Part shown: positions 25,292-32,683 of the stretch, piece after piece
How positions within the stretch are numbered: the stretch's first letter is position 1
How the letters are laid out: every line of letters starts with the position of its first letter
Assembly: GCA_903906315.1 (NCBI GenBank)
Contig: CAIVJW010000363.1
Coordinates: 1-35,766 of the forward strand
DNA length: 35,766 nt
Direction of reading: 5' to 3'
Source of the DNA: an uncultured delta proteobacterium
GTDB taxonomy: Bacteria > Myxococcota_A > Polyangia > Polyangiales > Polyangiaceae
Translations under genes and position numbers: made by a program
Notes under the pieces: generated by a model
Seen by the model: the letters and a program-made list of their open reading frames with translations, nothing else
What the model was told of the DNA's origin: nothing
Database searches by the model: none

Positions 25292-26458
25292 CTACATCGC
25301 CGCGAGCGCGGCGTCGATGTCGTCCCACAGGTCGTCGCAGGACTCGAGGCCCACGCTCAGGCGGACGAAGCCGTCCGTGATGCCGAGGGCGGCGCGCGTC
25401 TCCGCCGGAACGGAGGCGTGGGTCATGATGGCAGGGTGCTCGGCGAGCGACTCGACGCCGCCGAGGCTCTCGGCGCACGCGAAGAGCTCGAGGTGGGCGA
25501 GGAAGCGCTTGGCCTCGTCGAGGCCGCCCGCGAGGTCGACCGAGATCATCGCCCCCGGGCCCTTCATCTGCCGGGCGGCGAGGGCGTGCCCGGGGTGGGA
25601 GGCGAGCCCGGGGTAGTGCACGCGGCGCACGCGCGGGTGCCCGACGAGCCGCTCGGCGATCACGGCGGCCGACGCCGACTGCTGGCGAACGCGGACGCCG
25701 AGGGTCTTCACGCCGCGGAGCACGAGGTAGCTGTCGAACGGGCTCGGCACCGCGCCGATCGCGTTCTGCAGGAAGGCGAGGCGGTCCGCGAGGCCGAGGT
25801 CCGAGGTCACGAGCGCGCCGCCGACCGCGTCGGAGTGGCCGTTGATGTACTTGGTCGTCGAGTGCACGACGAGGGTCGCGCCGAGATCGAGCGGGCGCTG
25901 GAGGACCGGCGTCGCGAAGGTGTTGTCGACGACGAGCACCAGGCCGGCGGCGCGCGCGATCTCGGCCATCGCCGCGATGTCGAACACCTTGAGCATCGGG
26001 TTGGTCGGCGTCTCCATCCAGATCATCTTCGTCGTCGGCCGGACCGCGGCGCGGACGACCGCGGGGTCGCTCATGTCGAGGAAGGTGAAGTCGATGCCCA
26101 TCGGCCGCATCACCTTGTCGAAGAGGCGGAACGTGCCGCCGTAGACGTCGTCGCCCGAGAGGACGTGGTCGCCGGGCCGGAGGGTGTGCATGACGGTCGC
26201 GGTGGTGGCCGAGCCGCTGGCGAAGCAGAGGCCGCGCGCGCCGCCCTCGAGCGCGGCGAGGCAGTCCTCGAGCGCCTTGCGCGTGGGGTTGCCCGTGCGC
26301 GAGTACTCGAAGCCCTTGTGGTTGCCCGGGCCGTCCTGCGCGAAGGTGCTGGCGAGGACGATGGGCGTCATGACCGCGCCGCTCGTCGGGTCGGGCTGCT
26401 GCCCGGCGTGAATGGCGAGCGTGTCGAGGGCGAGCGGCTTCTTCGAGGTGTTCGACAT
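25292..26458 (-). CDS. Cystathionine gamma-lyase-type PLP enzyme
   Basis: 388 residues from ATG 26458. The Cys/Met metabolism PLP family (fold type I) makes or breaks cystathionine: gamma-lyase gives Cys, 2-oxobutyrate and ammonia. Signatures: LAIHAGQQPDPTSGAVMTPI, EYSRTGNPTR, FASGSATTATVMH, WMETPTNPML, DNTFATP, and the PLP lysine Lys203 in HSTTKYINGHSD. The C-terminus has SLGGVESLAEHPAIMTH and FVRLSVGLES. Sequence alone does not settle lyase versus gamma-synthase; the length and SLGGVESL favour the lyase/synthase group over methionine gamma-lyase. No clear Shine-Dalgarno is seen. It is 44 nt after the kinase-like gene on the same strand and may be co-transcribed. Confidence 0.88.
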   Translation of the reverse strand: MSNTSKKPLALDTLAIHAGQQPDPTSGAVMTPIVLASTFAQDGPGNHKGFEYSRTGNPTRKALEDCLAALEGGARGLCFASGSATTATVMHTLRPGDHVLSGDDVYGGTFRLFDKVMRPMGIDFTFLDMSDPAVVRAAVRPTTKMIWMETPTNPMLKVFDIAAMAEIARAAGLVLVVDNTFATPVLQRPLDLGATLVVHSTTKYINGHSDAVGGALVTSDLGLADRLAFLQNAIGAVPSPFDSYLVLRGVKTLGVRVRQQSASAAVIAERLVGHPRVRRVHYPGLASHPGHALAARQMKGPGAMISVDLAGGLDEAKRFLAHLELFACAESLGGVESLAEHPAIMTHASVPAETRAALGITDGFVRLSVGLESCDDLWDDIDAALAAM

Positions 26459-26502
26459 GGCGCGCGGAGGCTGTCCCGGCCCGCGAGGCGCGTCAAACGG
26501 TG

Positions 26503-27339
26503 CTACGCGGGCGCGAGGGCCGAGGCGAGGTCGCGCGCGCGCGACAGGCGCGTGGTCGGATCGAACGCGAGGGCGGCGCGCAACGCGTCCCGCGATCGTC
26601 GGCCGATCCAGGGGACGGAGTCGATCGCGTCGACCCGGACGCCGCGCTCGCCGATCTCGACGAGCCTCGCGGCTTCGTCGCGCGCATGGCACGGCGGCGC
26701 GCCCGTCGCGAGGAAGAGGAGCGTGGCCGCGAGCGAGTAGACGTCGCCCGCGGCCGACGGCGGCGCCTCGCCACGGGCGATCTCGGGCGCGACGTAGGGC
26801 AAGGTGCCGCGCTCGGCGGGCGAGGGCAGCGCCCGCATGTCGCGGAACCGCGAGGCGCCGAGGTCGATGACGCGCACCTCGCCGATCGGCCCGAAGATCA
26901 GGTGATCCGGGCCGAGATCGCCGTGGACGAAGCCAAGCGGGCCCGCTGCGTCGGCGAGGTCGGCGAGGTCGGCGAGCGCCTCGGCGGCGGCCTGCGCCAC
27001 ATGCGCGAAGAGCGATGGTGGCACCGGACCCGAGCGCTCCGCCCACCGATCGGACAGCGCGCGCAGGCTCACGCCCTCGGCGTACGTCTCGAGCACGAAG
27101 GGCCCCTGGGCGTCCGCACCGACGCGAACCAGCATCGGTAGCGCCGCGTGGCGCACGGCGGCGAGCAGCTCGGCCTCGCGGACGAGCGAGGCGCGCCCGT
27201 CGGGCTCGCGGAGCATGCGCGGAGCGAGGCGCTTGCAGACGAGCAAGGCGTCACCGTCGCGCACCAAGGCGACGTCGAAGAAGCCGCCCGCACCGAGCGC
27301 CTCGGCGAGCACCGTCCCGTCCGGCGCGTGGAACGTCAT
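26503..27339 (-). CDS. Ser/Thr protein kinase-like protein
   Basis: 278 residues from ATG 27339, with a GGAAGGA Shine-Dalgarno. It is a short Hanks-type kinase domain without extra domains or a membrane helix. Visible motifs: glycine loop GAGGF (16-20), VCKRL (Lys36), Glu in REAELL (about 55-57), catalytic loop HGDLGPDHLIF (His139, Asp141), DLG instead of DFG (Asp159), and YVAPEIARGE. The position that is normally Asn in HGDxxxxN is His146, so Mg2+ binding may be weak. It may be a weak kinase or a pseudokinase. The C-lobe ends early, typical of the small myxobacterial variants. It leads the cystathionine-lyase-type gene by 44 nt. Confidence 0.75.
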   Translation of the reverse strand: MTFHAPDGTVLAEALGAGGFFDVALVRDGDALLVCKRLAPRMLREPDGRASLVREAELLAAVRHAALPMLVRVGADAQGPFVLETYAEGVSLRALSDRWAERSGPVPPSLFAHVAQAAAEALADLADLADAAGPLGFVHGDLGPDHLIFGPIGEVRVIDLGASRFRDMRALPSPAERGTLPYVAPEIARGEAPPSAAGDVYSLAATLLFLATGAPPCHARDEAARLVEIGERGVRVDAIDSVPWIGRRSRDALRAALAFDPTTRLSRARDLASALAPA

Positions 27340-27567
27340 GGCGAAGCGTCCTTCCGGGGGGGCGGCTCGCCGCCTCGCGAGGCCCACCACCGGCAGCTAA
27401 CGCGCGGCCCGTCGCGCGGTCAACGAACGCTGTGCGCGGCGCGAGGGAGGCCGCATTCTGTACGCCTCGCGGTCGCGAGGAAGCACGGATGCGGGCCAGC
27501 TGGGTGAACAAGACGCGATCGCCGCCGAATCGGCCGGCTCGTTCGCTCTACAGATTGTCCGCCGAGA

Positions 27568-27583
27568 AGCCCCGAGGGGGGCT
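27568..27583 (-). terminator. Old tRNA-His terminator
   Basis: AGCCCC (27568-27573) and GGGGCT (27578-27583) form a 6-bp stem with a GAGG loop. On the reverse strand it lies 9 nt after the tRNA fragment's 3' end and is followed by TTCTC. It fits the original terminator of the disrupted tRNA-His locus, left on the chromosome side. Confidence 0.5.
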
Positions 27584-27591
27584 GAATCCGG

Positions 27592-27636
27592 GGTGAGTAA
27601 CGGGGATCGAACCCGCGACAACTGGAACCACAATCC
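27592..27636 (-). other. 3' half of tRNA-His(GTG), probable attachment site
   Basis: On the reverse strand the sequence runs from the 5' side of the anticodon loop, with anticodon GTG at 27631-27629 in loop TTGTGGT, through stem TCCAG, variable region, T-arm GCGGG-TTCGATC-CCCGT and acceptor strand TACTCAC with discriminator C. Then comes CCG, so no complete CCA is encoded. The 5' half is missing: there is no D-arm, and the 5' anticodon stem reads CGGGA, which cannot pair fully with TCCAG (CTGGA would). This is the displaced 3' end produced when an element integrates into a tRNA gene. By orientation, the element lies to the right and the intact tRNA at its far end. Confidence 0.75.
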
Positions 27637-27727
27637 CGGGCTACACGAGGATTTGCCCAGAAACAAGGGCGATCGGGGTGGCTCCAAAGCACCGAACGGC
27701 GCGCCTAAGTGCGCGGATGGTCGTGCG

Positions 27728-27925
27728 GTGGACGTACCATCATCGTCCACGAGAACGCGCCTCGCGCGTGCGCTGGCCGACGTCGTAGCAGAGGCGCTCG
27801 CCGAGGGCGACGCCGTCGCCGCACGGATCGGGCTTGAGGCCCTCGAGCGGCTCACGGGCGAGATCGGAGAGGGCGACCTCCACGGTGGGCGAGCGGCCGG
27901 CGAGCGGAAGGTTGGCGCCTCGTGA
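27728..27925 (+). CDS. Small unknown protein, element
   Basis: 65 residues from GTG 27728. Two amphipathic helices are visible (RLARALADVVAEALAEGDAV and GLEALERLTGEIG), with a basic tail. No family is recognised. The start is uncertain because no Shine-Dalgarno is seen; the frame is open back into the attachment site. Its stop overlaps a GTG at 27922, but I do not accept the reading frame that begins there. Confidence 0.4.
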   Translation: MDVPSSSTRTRLARALADVVAEALAEGDAVAARIGLEALERLTGEIGEGDLHGGRAAGERKVGAS

Positions 27926-27977
27926 ACCGCGCCGCGTACGTGGTCCTTACTGCGCTGCTCGCCACGCTTTGTGCCCG

Positions 27978-28026
27978 CGTGTTCACAGATGGATCGGTCC
28001 CTTCGGGCACGTACGAACGTGTTCAC
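27978..28026 (+). repeat. Direct repeats CGTGTTCAC, possible operator
   Basis: CGTGTTCAC occurs at 27978-27986 and 28018-28026, exactly 40 bp apart. The second copy sits inside a partial inverted repeat: CGAACG at 28014-28019 and CGTTCG at 28028-28033. These lie 75-120 nt upstream of the ribbon-helix-helix-like gene, so autoregulation is plausible. Confidence 0.4.
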
Positions 28027-28100
28027 GCGTTCGCACATCCGCCCGGCGTGGTGACGATTGCGCGAACAGGCATCCCAATCGGCACGTATAGCTGCGCCAT

Positions 28101-28250
28101 ATGGGCACCTGGCGCCGCCGACCGATGCTTGTCGCCACGATCGATGCTGACATCCGCGTTGCCCTCGACGTGCTCGCGAAGCGACGACACGTCACGCTCT
28201 CGCGGCTCGTGGATGAGCTACTTCGGCGCGCGCTCACAGACCATGTCTGA
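28101..28250 (+). CDS. Ribbon-helix-helix-like regulator
   Basis: 49 residues, MGTWRRRP then MLVATIDADIRVALDV and LAKRRHVTLSRLVDELLRRAL. The strand (LVATID), helix (DIRVALDVLAKRR) and second helix (LSRLVDELLRRAL) fit the CopG/Arc ribbon-helix-helix pattern, which normally binds DNA as a dimer. The frame has a stop at 28089-28091, 9 nt before the ATG, so 28101 or the internal ATG 28125 must be the start. No Shine-Dalgarno is seen. A hairpin terminator follows the stop by 5 nt. Likely an element control gene, possibly acting on the repeats upstream. Confidence 0.6.
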   Translation: MGTWRRRPMLVATIDADIRVALDVLAKRRHVTLSRLVDELLRRALTDHV

Positions 28251-28255
28251 CCCAC

Positions 28256-28297
28256 AAAGCACGAGCGGCCGGGGCTCGACTCCCGACCGCTCGCTTT
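28256..28297 (+). terminator. Hairpin terminator after the ribbon-helix-helix gene
   Basis: AAAGC plus GAGCGG (28256-28260, 28263-28268; a 2-nt bulge) pair with CCGCTC and GCTTT (28287-28297), 11 pairs in all, with an inner GGG/CCC. It lies 5 nt after the stop at 28250 and separates the regulator from the downstream gene cluster. Confidence 0.5.
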
Positions 28298-28329
28298 GCC
28301 CTCTCGAAAGGCACTCGAAAGGACACCTG

Positions 28330-28725
28330 ATGGATGCCAGCACAGCCCGACATTGGCAACACGATCGAGCAGCAAGATTCGCCGAGGCGGCGCGCGCGGA
28401 GAAGGCGCGGATCAACCTCGACTCCATGCGACGCGAGCGCATCGAGATAACCGGCGAGGATCCGCCGCTCGGCGATCACGCTCTGTACGTGCGCCCACTT
28501 CGCCGTGCGCAAGCATCGCTTCGTCGCGCGCTGAAGGCTCCAAGCTCGGCGCCGACGGTCGCGCCTGCGCTTGTTCGCCGCACAGTGCGCCGCGCCCCTC
28601 GACGCGCTCGCGTCGCACGGGTGACGCACACGACGGCGGGACCGCCGAGCGGAGACGCGCCATCGCCACCACGACGTAGCATCCTGACCGCGCCGCGCCG
28701 CGCACCCCTCGAGGTGTCGCGATGA
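28330..28725 (+). CDS. Unknown basic protein, element
   Basis: 131 residues from ATG 28330, preceded by AAAGGA at about 8 nt. The N-terminal half is helical and charged (DASTARHWQHDRAARFAEAARAEKARINLD, read in pieces), and the C-terminal half is Arg/Pro/Ser-rich and probably disordered. No family is recognised. The frame is open far upstream to 27922, but composition there is not coding. ATGA overlap (28722) joins it to the next gene, so it heads the overlapping cluster. Confidence 0.55.
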   Translation: MDASTARHWQHDRAARFAEAARAEKARINLDSMRRERIEITGEDPPLGDHALYVRPLRRAQASLRRALKAPSSAPTVAPALVRRTVRRAPRRARVARVTHTTAGPPSGDAPSPPRRSILTAPRRAPLEVSR

Positions 28726-29111
28726 GCGGCCGAACCAAGATCGACTCGACGGCCGGCGCCGTCCTCGCGACGCTCATGCTCCCGCCCGGAGCCAAGATCG
28801 TCGCCGCACCCCGTGCGACGTCGCAGCGCACGATCCTCGCGACGCACGGGATCACGCCGCCCGCGTTCCTTGCGCACGTCGTCCCGGCGCTCCGCGCCGC
28901 AGGGATCCCCGTGGCGAACGTCGGAAAGCTCCGCGTCGTCGCCGTCGAGGACCTCGACGCGTGGCTCCGCGTCCAGGGGGGCGAGCTCCCGGCCGCGCCT
29001 CGTCGAGGTCGCGCGGCGAAGGCCGCGAACGATGCGCCCGCCGAGGACGACGAGATCGAGCGCATCCTCGCACAGCACGGGACGCGCCGTGTCGCCGGGG
29101 GCCGACGATGA
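28722..29111 (+). CDS. Winged-HTH/excisionase-like protein
   Basis: 129 residues. The middle (about residues 38-90) reads SQRTILATHGITPPAFLAHV, VPALRAAGIPVANVGK and LRVVAVEDLDAWLRVQ. The last piece, a GK-LRVV-x-x-EDLDAWL wing and helix, is typical of MerR/excisionase-type DNA-binding domains that choose DNA through a first helix. The C-terminus is an acidic tail. It overlaps neighbours by ATGA at both ends (28722 and 29108). It could be the element's excisionase or a transcription regulator; the name is not secure. Confidence 0.55.
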   Translation: MSGRTKIDSTAGAVLATLMLPPGAKIVAAPRATSQRTILATHGITPPAFLAHVVPALRAAGIPVANVGKLRVVAVEDLDAWLRVQGGELPAAPRRGRAAKAANDAPAEDDEIERILAQHGTRRVAGGRR

Positions 29112-29449
29112 GCGCCCCGAAGATCAAGATCGGCGCATCCGAGGCGCTCGATCTGCTCTGGGCTATGCCGTGCTGCGCGGGCTGCCTCGCTCGCGCGCGT
29201 CGCGTCTTCGGCGGGCGCTACCAGCCGCGGAGCTACACGCCGAACGCGCCAGACCTCAAGGAAGTGCCGCCGGCCGCGGTCGCGCGGCGAGGACGTACCC
29301 GCGGGCTCTGCCTCGCCTGCTACCGCGCTCTCCCGCGGTCGCAACGCCGTCAGTGGACCGCGGACAGCTACCAGCCGATGCCGCACGCGGCCGTCGCGAA
29401 GCGGCTGCTCCGGGTGCTGCGTGACGCGGCGAAGGGAGCGGCCCGATGA
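29108..29449 (+). CDS. Protein with two CxxC pairs
   Basis: 113 residues from ATG 29108. It contains MPCCAGCLARARRVFGG (cysteines at about 21, 22, 25) and RGLCLACYRALPRSQ (cysteines at about 68, 71), the layout of a zinc ribbon or knuckle, followed by a basic helix (AVAKRLLRVLRDAAKG). A nucleic-acid-binding or adaptor role is likely. No homologue is recognised. It overlaps the next gene by ATGA at 29446, placing it in the replication operon immediately before the primase. Confidence 0.6.
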   Translation: MSAPKIKIGASEALDLLWAMPCCAGCLARARRVFGGRYQPRSYTPNAPDLKEVPPAAVARRGRTRGLCLACYRALPRSQRRQWTADSYQPMPHAAVAKRLLRVLRDAAKGAAR

Positions 29450-29667
29450 CCCGCTCGCCCGTCCGTGCCCTCTTCCTCGCGCTGCAGGAAGCATTGAACG
29501 AGGCCGAGCACACCGGGGCATGGTCCGCCGCCGCCGACCTGGTCGAGCAGCTCCTCGCCGAACTCCGCGCCCGCGCCACCGCGCAGGCGTACGAGCGCCT
29601 CGAGGCCCGTCGTCGTGAGCGTCTCACGACCGGCGAGCGCGCAGCCGAGCTCGGGTGCGCATCGTGA
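29446..29667 (+). CDS. Small helical protein before the primase
   Basis: 73 residues, nearly all helix: ALFLALQEALNEAEHTGAW, ADLVEQLLAELRARATAQAY, ERLEARRRERLTTGERAA. No family is recognised; it could be a small coiled-coil partner. The stop overlaps the primase start (GTGA at 29664), which argues for co-translation with it. Confidence 0.6.
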   Translation: MTRSPVRALFLALQEALNEAEHTGAWSAAADLVEQLLAELRARATAQAYERLEARRRERLTTGERAAELGCAS

Positions 29668-30815
29668 CCGGCGCAGACGAAGTCCTCGAGGTTCGCCGCG
29701 CTCTCGACGACCCGCGGCGCCTCGTGCTCGCGCTCGGGCTCGCCAAGGGCGCGACGCGCCAGCGGGGCGGCATGGTGATCAAGTGCCCGGAGCCGAACCA
29801 TCGGGACAGCACGCCCTCGTGCTCCGTGCGGCTCGGGCGCGACGGGACGATCGCCTGTCGCTGCCACGGGTGCGGCTGGTCGGGCGACGCCCTGACGCTG
29901 GTCGCCGTCGCGCTCGGCCTCGACATGGACCGCGACTTCCGCGACGTCCTCGAAGAGGCCGCCGCGATCGCCGGCGTCCGGCTCGAGCCGCGCGCCGATG
30001 GCCAGCGCGTCGAGGGGCGAGCTCGCCCGGCTCCTCGACGCCCAGCGCCCGAGCCTGAGCCCGAGCCCGAGCCGATGCCGGATGCGACCTTCGCCTCCAT
30101 CGTGGCGCCGCTGCTCTACGCCGGGCGCCTCGACGGCTCGCCCCTCGTCGCCGACGTCGAGCGCTACCTCGAGGCCCGCGGGCTCATCGAGGAGGCCCGC
30201 GCGGACGGCTGGACGGGCCTCCCTGAGCCTGGCGCCCTCGTCGCCTGGGTCGACATGCTGCGCGCCGTCGCGGAGCCTGCCGAGGGCTACGCGCCGCCGT
30301 TCACGCAGGCGGACCTCGAGGGCTCCGGGCTGCTCGCTCCGGGCGGGCGGACCCTCTCGCATCCTGCCGCTCGGGTCGTCATCCCCTGGCGAACGGCGGC
30401 TGGCACCGTCGCCACGATCCAGCGTCGCCGCCTCGACGCAGGCGTCCCGAAGTACGTGTTCCCGAGCGGCCGCGCGCCCTCGGCGCCGTACGGCGTCGAC
30501 CGCCTGGCGGAGCTCGGGCCCGATGCCCCGGTCGCCTTCGTCGAGGGCGCCGTCGACGTGCTCGCCCTGCGCATCCTGTACCGGCGAAACGGCGTCGCGC
30601 GGGTCGTGCTGGGCATCCCTGGGCTCGGCGGATGGCGCCCAGCGTGGGCGGAGCTCGCGCGAGGCAGGGACGCGATCGTCGCCTTCGACGGCGACAAGGC
30701 AGGCGAGGACGCGGTCGAAGGCGTCGCGCGCGACCTCTTCGATGCGGGCGCGCTGCGCGTCCGGCGAGCGGCACCCGTAGGCGCGAAGGATTGGGCGGAG
30801 GCCCTCGCATCATGA
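29664..30815 (+). CDS. DnaG-type primase (CHC2 zinc finger and Toprim)
   Basis: 383 residues from GTG 29664, which overlaps the previous stop. Primases make the RNA primers for DNA replication. The zinc domain is CPEPNH (Cys41, His46) with CRCHGCGWSGD (Cys67, Cys70). A Pro/Glu-repeat linker follows at about 130-140. The Toprim part contains VAFVEGAVDVLAL (Glu294) and IVAFDGDKAGEDA (Asp342, Asp344). It is shorter than chromosomal DnaG (about 600 residues) and has no C-terminal helicase-binding domain, as in phage and satellite primases. ATGA overlap to the helicase-like gene suggests the two act together. Confidence 0.85.
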   Translation: MTGADEVLEVRRALDDPRRLVLALGLAKGATRQRGGMVIKCPEPNHRDSTPSCSVRLGRDGTIACRCHGCGWSGDALTLVAVALGLDMDRDFRDVLEEAAAIAGVRLEPRADGQRVEGRARPAPRRPAPEPEPEPEPMPDATFASIVAPLLYAGRLDGSPLVADVERYLEARGLIEEARADGWTGLPEPGALVAWVDMLRAVAEPAEGYAPPFTQADLEGSGLLAPGGRTLSHPAARVVIPWRTAAGTVATIQRRRLDAGVPKYVFPSGRAPSAPYGVDRLAELGPDAPVAFVEGAVDVLALRILYRRNGVARVVLGIPGLGGWRPAWAELARGRDAIVAFDGDKAGEDAVEGVARDLFDAGALRVRRAAPVGAKDWAEALAS

Positions 30816-32683
30816 GCTCCGCACCCTGGAACGAGACGGACCTCGCGCCGCCTCCGGCGACCGGACCGCGCAAGGCCAACGGCCGGCGCCCGGCGCGCGT
30901 GCCGCACGAGACCAGAGGCGAGCTCGTCGAGGTCGAGACGCGCTCCGGCGCGAACGACGCGCCGAGCTCGCGCGCGGCAGGCCCGAGCAAGCCTCGCCGC
31001 GAGCGGCCCCGCCGCACACGCGAGGACGACGGCGACCAGGACGACGACGCGCGGCCGGTCGTCCAGTTCGAGCCGGACCAGCTCGGCCCGTGCATCGACA
31101 CGGGGATCGCGTCGCTCCGCGGAGACGCCTCGCTCTACGTGCGCGGTGACGACCTCGCCCACGTCATGACCACGACGATGGAGGAAGAGGACCGCGACCC
31201 CGGCACGCCCGAGGGCTCGCCGCGCATTCGCGAGCTCCCCCTCGACGCCCTGCGCGAGCGCCTCGCGAGGCTCACGCGCTGGCGCAAGTGGGACGCCCGC
31301 GCGGGCGACTGGGTGGCGTGCGTGCCCCCCTCACCCGTGCTCGGCGCGATCGCTCGCCGGGGCGAGTGGCCAGGACTCCGCCAGCTCGTCGGCATCGCTG
31401 AGGCGCCGCTCATGCGCCCCGACGGGCGGATCGTCGACGTGCCCGGCTACGACCCGCAGACGAGGTACCTCTACGCGCCCGCGATCGCGTTCCCGAAGAT
31501 CGCCGATCAGCCGACGCCCGACGAGGCGCGCGACGCGCTCGCCGCGCTCGGTGACGTCTTCGCCGACTTCCCGTACGCCCTCGACGCGGGGCGCTCCGCC
31601 GCCGTCGCGTCCGTGCTCACGCTCGTAGCGCGCGCCGCGATCCGCGGGCCGACTCCGGCGTTCCTCTTCAACGCGACGTCTCCTGGGTCCGGCAAGACGC
31701 TCCAGACCGACGTCGCCAGTATGATCGCGTTCGGTCGGCACGCGGGCCGGAAGAACTTCCCGACCGACGAGCGGAACGCAGACGAGGAGTTGAACAAGGT
31801 CCTCGGCGCCTACGCGATGTCCGGCGCCCCGCTCATCAACTTCGACAACGTGAGCGACTCGGGCGCCGTCGCGTTCGGTGGGTCGGCGATCGAGGGGCCG
31901 TTGACGGCAGCCGACACGGCGGACTTCCGAGTGCTCGGCGAGTCGACGATCAAGGCCGTCCCGTGGCGAACGGTCATCTTCGGCAGCGGCAACAACATCG
32001 TCGTCGGGCGAGACGCGCTACGACGCGTCCTCCTCATCACAATCGAGACGCCGCACGAGAGTCCGGAGTCTCGGCCCCTCGAGGACTTCAAGCACCCGGA
32101 GCGTGCGTTCGGGCTCGTGCCTTGGGTCCAGGCGCACCGCGCAGAGCTCGTCGCCTCCGCCCTCACGCTCCTCCGCGGCTACCACGTCGCCGGCCGCCCG
32201 AAGGTGAAGCGGACGAAGCAGTGGGCCAGCTACGAGGCGTGGACCGCCCTCGTCGCGAACGCGATCGTGTGGGCCGGCGGAGCCGACCCGCTCGAGTGCA
32301 GGCCGGAGGGTGACGCCGAGAACCCCGAGAAGCGGCTCCTTGGTGTCGTGCTCCGGGACTGGCCGAAGCTCGACACCCAAGCGCGCGGCCTGGCCATCAA
32401 GACCGCCCTCGCCGCCCTCTACCCGAGGGAGCGGATGCGCGGTGAGGTGCTGCCCCCCGACGGCTTCGACGACCTCCGGGAGGCCCTCGAGACGCTCGCC
32501 GGTACGCCTTCCGGAAGGGCTCCGGACGCCCGCCGGGTCTACGACGTCTTCCGTCGGTATCGGCGCTCGGTGCGGGGCGGGAAGGCCCTCGACACGACGA
32601 GCACAGACCACGGCGGCGCGATGAGATGGACCGTTGTTTCGCGTGGTTACGTGGCTACGTCGAGCGCCGGAGGTGACCCGTGA
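30812..32683 (+). CDS. Replicative helicase-like P-loop ATPase
   Basis: 623 residues from ATG 30812. The first about 85 residues are Arg/Ser/Asp-rich and probably disordered. The core (about 230-470) has Walker A ATSPGSGKT (Lys295), Walker B-like LINFDNV (Asp345), and a sensor-like TVIFGSGNN. The fold is like the AAA+ primase-helicases of mobile elements (superfamily 3 or related). The C-terminal part (about 470-600) contains KRTKQWASYEAWTALVANAI and VYDVFRRYRRS, a winged-helix-like end. By context it is the element's replicative helicase, loaded at the adjacent repeat array. Stop and next start overlap (GTGA at 32680). Confidence 0.75.
   Translation: MSSAPWNETDLAPPPATGPRKANGRRPARVPHETRGELVEVETRSGANDAPSSRAAGPSKPRRERPRRTREDDGDQDDDARPVVQFEPDQLGPCIDTGIASLRGDASLYVRGDDLAHVMTTTMEEEDRDPGTPEGSPRIRELPLDALRERLARLTRWRKWDARAGDWVACVPPSPVLGAIARRGEWPGLRQLVGIAEAPLMRPDGRIVDVPGYDPQTRYLYAPAIAFPKIADQPTPDEARDALAALGDVFADFPYALDAGRSAAVASVLTLVARAAIRGPTPAFLFNATSPGSGKTLQTDVASMIAFGRHAGRKNFPTDERNADEELNKVLGAYAMSGAPLINFDNVSDSGAVAFGGSAIEGPLTAADTADFRVLGESTIKAVPWRTVIFGSGNNIVVGRDALRRVLLITIETPHESPESRPLEDFKHPERAFGLVPWVQAHRAELVASALTLLRGYHVAGRPKVKRTKQWASYEAWTALVANAIVWAGGADPLECRPEGDAENPEKRLLGVVLRDWPKLDTQARGLAIKTALAALYPRERMRGEVLPPDGFDDLREALETLAGTPSGRAPDARRVYDVFRRYRRSVRGGKALDTTSTDHGGAMRWTVVSRGYVATSSAGGDP

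Noticed and set aside
27592-27680. A complete tRNA-His gene
   Set aside because: The 5' side has no D-arm and the 5' anticodon stem does not match, so only the 3' half is present.
27922-28725. A continuous 267-codon frame beginning with a GTG that overlaps the previous stop (GTGA)
   Set aside because: Its first 130 codons cover the direct repeats, the ribbon-helix-helix gene in another frame, and the hairpin at 28256-28297, and codon use there is not coding-like. Only the part from ATG 28330 has a good Shine-Dalgarno and an ATGA-coupled end.
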